Below, one piece after another: positions 40,923 to 44,058 of a DNA stretch of 44,058 nt. A program made the position numbers and the translations under genes. The first letter of the stretch is position 1, and each line of letters starts with the position of its first letter. Source of the stretch: Pseudomonas sp. NFACC02 (GTDB lineage: Bacteria > Pseudomonadota > Gammaproteobacteria > Pseudomonadales > Pseudomonadaceae); contig NZ_FOEO01000044.1 of NCBI RefSeq assembly GCF_900110765.1, positions 1 through 44,058 of the forward strand, given 5' to 3'. The notes beneath the pieces are model-generated. The model was not told the origin of the DNA. It was given only the letters and a program-made list of their open reading frames with translations, and ran no database searches.

Positions 40923-41701
40923 GCTTCGACCTTCATCTGAATGGCCTGCGGGCGTTGGTCACCGGCGGCACACTGGGGCTTGGCGCAGCAGTCGTGAAAA
41001 CCCTTGCGGAGGCTGGCGCTCGGGTGACGACATCCGCACGCAGCGTGCCCACGGAGCCGGTGCCTGGTGTCAACTACGTGGCTGCCGATCTGTCGACGGC
41101 GGAAGGTGCGACTCACCTTGCTCAGACCGTCCTGCGGGACTGGGGCGGTGTCGATATTCTGATCAACGTGCTTGGCGGTTCGAAAACGCCCGGTGGCGGT
41201 TTCGCCGCGATCAGCGATGAGCACTGGCTCGCCGAGCTGAACCTGAACTTGATGCCTGCCGTACGCCTGGATCGTGCGTTGTTGCCGGCGATGTTGGCTC
41301 AGGGCTCCGGCGTCATCATCCACGTCAGCTCCATCCAGCGCGTGCTGCCGTTGCCCGAGTCCACCACGGCCTACGCCGCAGCCAAGGGGGCTCTTACGAC
41401 CTACAGCAAGTCTCTGGCCAGAGAGGTGGTGCCGAAGGGCGTTCGCGTGCTGAGCGTTGCGCCGGGCTGGATCGAGACCGAGGCTTCCGTCGCGTTTGCG
41501 CAGCGGATGGCCGCGGAAGCCGGAACCGATTACGAGGGTGGCAAGAAACTCATCATGGATTGGTTGGGAGGCATTCCAGTGGGCCGACCGGCCAAACCAC
41601 AAGAAGTGGCGGATTTGATCGCATTCCTGGCATCCCCGCGGTCCGCTTCGATTGCAGGCTCCGAGTACCGGATCGACGGCGGCACTGTTCCTACCCTGTA
41701 G
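40919..41701 (+). CDS. Short-chain dehydrogenase/reductase (SDR)
   Basis: This 260-residue classical SDR has the Rossmann cofactor motif TGGTLGLGAAVV (about 16-27), NVLGGSKTP in place of NNAG, the catalytic Ser in IIHVSSIQRV and the YxxxK motif in TAYAAAKGALTTYSK. The end (SIAGSEYRIDGGTVPTL) is the usual SDR C-terminus. It is translationally coupled to the SnoaL-like gene and divergent from a LysR regulator. The module LysR / SnoaL / SDR is common in pseudomonads and related bacteria. Its substrate is unknown. Confidence 0.9.
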   Translation: MSFDLHLNGLRALVTGGTLGLGAAVVKTLAEAGARVTTSARSVPTEPVPGVNYVAADLSTAEGATHLAQTVLRDWGGVDILINVLGGSKTPGGGFAAISDEHWLAELNLNLMPAVRLDRALLPAMLAQGSGVIIHVSSIQRVLPLPESTTAYAAAKGALTTYSKSLAREVVPKGVRVLSVAPGWIETEASVAFAQRMAAEAGTDYEGGKKLIMDWLGGIPVGRPAKPQEVADLIAFLASPRSASIAGSEYRIDGGTVPTL

Positions 41702-41944
41702 CCTGCATCCGCCTTTCAGGCGCTTGAGAGCCTTCAGCCACATGATGGTTTCTGCGACACGCAAACAGCGGGCGCGAGGAGGCAGGGCGTTCTGTGTCCC
41801 TCCGCGCTCGATTGCTACGAAATATGTACCGTGTCACACCGTCGCTTAAGTTTCTGCAAATGCGGGTGTATCTTATCCGCCCTTCGCAAAGGCTCTCATT
41901 TAGCGCTTTGTTTTGTTACTCGGTTTATACAGGTGCCGTGGCTG

Positions 41945-43315
41945 ATGTCTTTCACCCGTCGACAAATTCTCGGAGGTCTGGCCGGTCTTGCTGTGGTCGG
42001 GCTCGGCGCGGGCGGAGCTTCGCGTTACTGGCTTGGACGCACGGGGCCGGGGGAAGGGCATGACTACGAGTTGATCGCCGCACCGCTGGACGTCGAGTTG
42101 GTCCCCGGTTTCAAGACACCGGCCTGGGCGTTTGGCGCTTCGGCTCCGGGGACGGAGTTGCGGGTTCGGCAAGGTGACTGGCTGCGGGTGCGCTTCATCA
42201 ATCAGTTGCCTGTAGAAACGACCATTCACTGGCACGGTATTCGGTTGCCGCTGGAAATGGACGGCGTGCCTTATGTGTCCCAGCTGCCGGTCAAGCCGGG
42301 CGAGTACTTCGACTACAAATTCCGCGTGCCTGACGCGGGCAGCTATTGGTATCACCCGCACGTCAGCAGCAGTGAAGAGCTGGGGCGAGGGCTGGTCGGG
42401 CCGTTGATCGTTGAGGAGCGCGAGCCGACCGGTTTTGCTCACGAACGCGTGGTCAGCCTCAAGAGCTGGCACGTGGACGAGCAGGGCGCGTTTACCGATT
42501 TCAGTGTCACGCGCGAAGCCGCCCGTGAAGGCACGGCGGGGCGGTTGTCGACGATCAATGGTGTGCCGCAGGGCGTGATCGAGCTGCCTGCCGGGCAGGT
42601 CACCCGTGTGCGCATTCTCAATCTTGATAACACGGTGACCTATCGCCTGAACCTGCCGGGTGCCGAGGCGATGATTTATGCGCTGGACGGCAACCCGGTC
42701 AAGCCACGGCCGTTGGGCAAGGATTACTGGCTCGGGCCGGGGATGCGCATGTGTCTGGCGATCAGGGCGCCTGCGGCCGGTGAGGAGTTGTCGTTGCGCA
42801 ACGGTCCGGTGCGGTTGGGGACCTTCCGCTCGGTGGCCAGTCATGACACTCCGGGCGACTGGCCGCCCGAGCTGCCCGCCAATCCGGTCGCCGAGCCGGA
42901 CCTGGCCAACGCCGAGAAGCTTAACTTCAATTTCGAATGGGTCGGCTCAATGTCGGTCACTGCCGAGGGCAAGCCGCCAAGCCTGTGGCAGATCAACGGC
43001 AAAGCCTGGGACATCACTGACAAGACGTGCGCCGATCGGCCAATCGCGAAGCTGGAAAAGGGCAAGAGCTACATCTTCGAGCTGAAGAACATGACCCAGT
43101 ATCAGCACCCGATTCATTTGCACGGGATGAGCTTTAAAGTGATCGCGTCCAACCGCAAGGACGTGATCCCGTATTTCACCGACACCTATCTGTTAGGGCG
43201 AAACGAGCGGGCGCGCATTGCGCTGGTAGCGGATAATCCCGGCGTGTGGATGTTCCACTGCCATGTGATCGATCACATGGAAACCGGTCTTATGGCAGCT
43301 ATTGAGGTTTCGTAA
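41945..43315 (+). CDS. cumA: Multicopper oxidase CumA (Tat-exported)
   Basis: The 456-residue protein is a three-domain laccase-type multicopper oxidase. All copper motifs are present: HWHGIR, WYHPHVSS, HPIHLHG and HCHVIDHM. The N-terminus MSFTRRQILGGLAGLAVVG is a Tat signal (RR at residues 5-6). ATG 41945 is preferred; an in-frame ATG at 41831 adds a cysteine-containing stretch unlike any signal peptide. It closely resembles CumA, reported in P. putida GB-1 as involved in Mn(II) oxidation, although many strains carry it without visible Mn oxidation. It overlaps tadA by one base (TAATG). The 242-bp gap upstream holds the junction between accessory and core sequence. Confidence 0.9.
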   Translation: MSFTRRQILGGLAGLAVVGLGAGGASRYWLGRTGPGEGHDYELIAAPLDVELVPGFKTPAWAFGASAPGTELRVRQGDWLRVRFINQLPVETTIHWHGIRLPLEMDGVPYVSQLPVKPGEYFDYKFRVPDAGSYWYHPHVSSSEELGRGLVGPLIVEEREPTGFAHERVVSLKSWHVDEQGAFTDFSVTREAAREGTAGRLSTINGVPQGVIELPAGQVTRVRILNLDNTVTYRLNLPGAEAMIYALDGNPVKPRPLGKDYWLGPGMRMCLAIRAPAAGEELSLRNGPVRLGTFRSVASHDTPGDWPPELPANPVAEPDLANAEKLNFNFEWVGSMSVTAEGKPPSLWQINGKAWDITDKTCADRPIAKLEKGKSYIFELKNMTQYQHPIHLHGMSFKVIASNRKDVIPYFTDTYLLGRNERARIALVADNPGVWMFHCHVIDHMETGLMAAIEVS

Positions 43316-43797
43316 TGCGGCAGCCACACATCATTGATCGCAGCCGCGATCAGCATTTCATGCGAGAGGCATTGGCGTTGGCCGCCGAAGGCGCGCTGCT
43401 GGGCGAGGTTCCGGTGGGCGCGGTGGTGGTTCAGGACGGCGTGATCATTGGCCGAGGTTTCAACTGCCCGATCAGTGGCAGCGACCCCAGTGCGCATGCG
43501 GAAATGGTCGCTATTCGTGCGGCGGCTCAGGCGGTCAGCAACTACCGCCTGCCGGGCAGTACGCTCTATGTCACGCTCGAACCCTGCAGCATGTGCGCGG
43601 GCCTGATCGTGCATTCGCGCATTACACGTGTGGTGTTCGGTGCCACCGAACCCAAGGCGGGCGTGGTGCAGAGTCAAGGGCAGTTCTTTACTCAGCCGTT
43701 TCTGAACCATCGGGTGCTGTTCGAAGGCGGCGTGCTGGGCGAGGAGTGCGGAACGATGTTGAGTGAGTTTTTCAGGATGAGGCGGGCAAAGGGATAA
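43315..43797 (+). CDS. tadA: tRNA-specific adenosine deaminase TadA
   Basis: TadA converts the wobble adenosine of tRNA-Arg(ACG) to inosine. The 160-residue protein has the zinc and proton-shuttle motifs H61-A-E63 (SAHAEMVAI) and P-C91-S-M-C94 (LEPCSMCAG). Start ATG overlaps the cumA stop by one base (TAATG), so the two are coupled. In some Pseudomonas annotations this gene was called cumB because of that linkage. Confidence 0.94.
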   Translation: MRQPHIIDRSRDQHFMREALALAAEGALLGEVPVGAVVVQDGVIIGRGFNCPISGSDPSAHAEMVAIRAAAQAVSNYRLPGSTLYVTLEPCSMCAGLIVHSRITRVVFGATEPKAGVVQSQGQFFTQPFLNHRVLFEGGVLGEECGTMLSEFFRMRRAKG

Positions 43798-44058
43798 CGA
43801 AGTGCTTGCCCACCGTATCAGCGTCGTCCTCACGTCCTCGGAGCGACGCGGTTTCTGCGGGAGACGTCCGAGGTTACGAGGGTATGGGCCGCAATTCGGA
43901 CGAAGGCGGAGGGTCAGCTACTGTTGAGGGTGCTGATCCACCGCATTCGCCAGCAAGCCGGCTACAGGTTCGGCGTGAATCAGCAGCAGGCGGCATGCCG
44001 CCAGATCACGATCTTGGGTTTATCGAGACACTGCTTCTGCCCGCAGGGCGTAGGAGCG
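43798..44058. repeat. Intergenic region with REP-type repeats at the window end
   Basis: The last 24 bases (44035-44058) are the exact reverse complement of positions 36-59: the REP tail with its CCGCAGGGCGTAGGAGCG end. A second REP-like element with GCCAGCAAGCCGGCTACAGG lies near 43949-43968. No gene is supported in this 261-base stretch. Confidence 0.75.

Noticed and set aside
41702..41944. A third guaA-end repeat at the right edge of the accessory region
   Set aside because: I searched by eye for GAGTGGGAATGA or GGAATGATCCC before cumA and did not find one, so the second accessory block cannot be tied to guaA integration.
41831..41944. N-terminal extension of the multicopper oxidase from ATG 41831
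   Set aside because: The extension would place the Tat motif 43 residues in; the start at 41945 puts the twin arginines at residues 5-6 as expected.
1..44058. tRNA, rRNA genes, CRISPR arrays or intact insertion sequences
   Set aside because: None seen on either strand; repeats present are REP-type palindromes, not regularly spaced direct repeats.

Overview
This is a Pseudomonas chromosome segment. The evidence is gene order (suhB-trmJ-cysE-iscRSUA-hscBA-fdx-iscX-ndk-rlmN-pilF-rodZ-ispG-hisS-yfgM-bamB-der and guaB-guaA ... cumA-tadA), GC-rich codon use, and short REP-type palindromes of the family carrying GTAGGAGCGCGCTTGCCCGCGA. No rRNA, tRNA or CRISPR array was seen. The species cannot be fixed from the sequence alone.

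Positions 1-32,217 are mostly core genome. A REP cluster is followed by a dicarboxylate-symporter gene divergent from a LysR regulator, then suhB (minus strand). A long plus-strand block follows: trmJ-cysE, then the ISC iron-sulfur operon with an IscR type 1 operator in front of iscR. The isc block ends at a hairpin whose loop is a perfect -10 hexamer, leading into ndk, rlmN, pilF, rodZ, ispG, hisS, yfgM, bamB and der. After der come an aminotransferase, an omega-amidase and a small Gln-rich protein. leuA, an M23 peptidase and xseA lie on the minus strand; a TauE-type permease, a zinc-ribbon protein, guaB and guaA are on the plus strand. leuA has a long leader holding a Leu-rich 25-codon ORF enclosed by a perfect 13-bp inverted repeat.

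Positions 32,206-36,647 look like an old genomic island inserted at the 3' end of guaA. The last bases of guaA recur at its right border, and a guaA-type terminator follows each copy. Inside are a dead IntguaA-type integrase (two stops, one internal deletion), a second, frameshifted tyrosine-recombinase fossil, an intact Shedu (SduA/DUF4263) anti-phage nuclease and an intact auto-inhibited Fic protein. The mobility genes are dead while the defence-type genes remain open.

Positions 36,720-41,701 are a second accessory layer. A minus-strand group has a broken PhnB-like VOC gene, a broken AraC-family regulator end, a VOC protein, a glutathione S-transferase and a two-domain glyoxalase/bleomycin-resistance-type protein. 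A LysR regulator then diverges from an overlapping SnoaL-like/SDR pair. Core synteny resumes with the multicopper oxidase (cumA) and tadA, and the window ends in another REP element.
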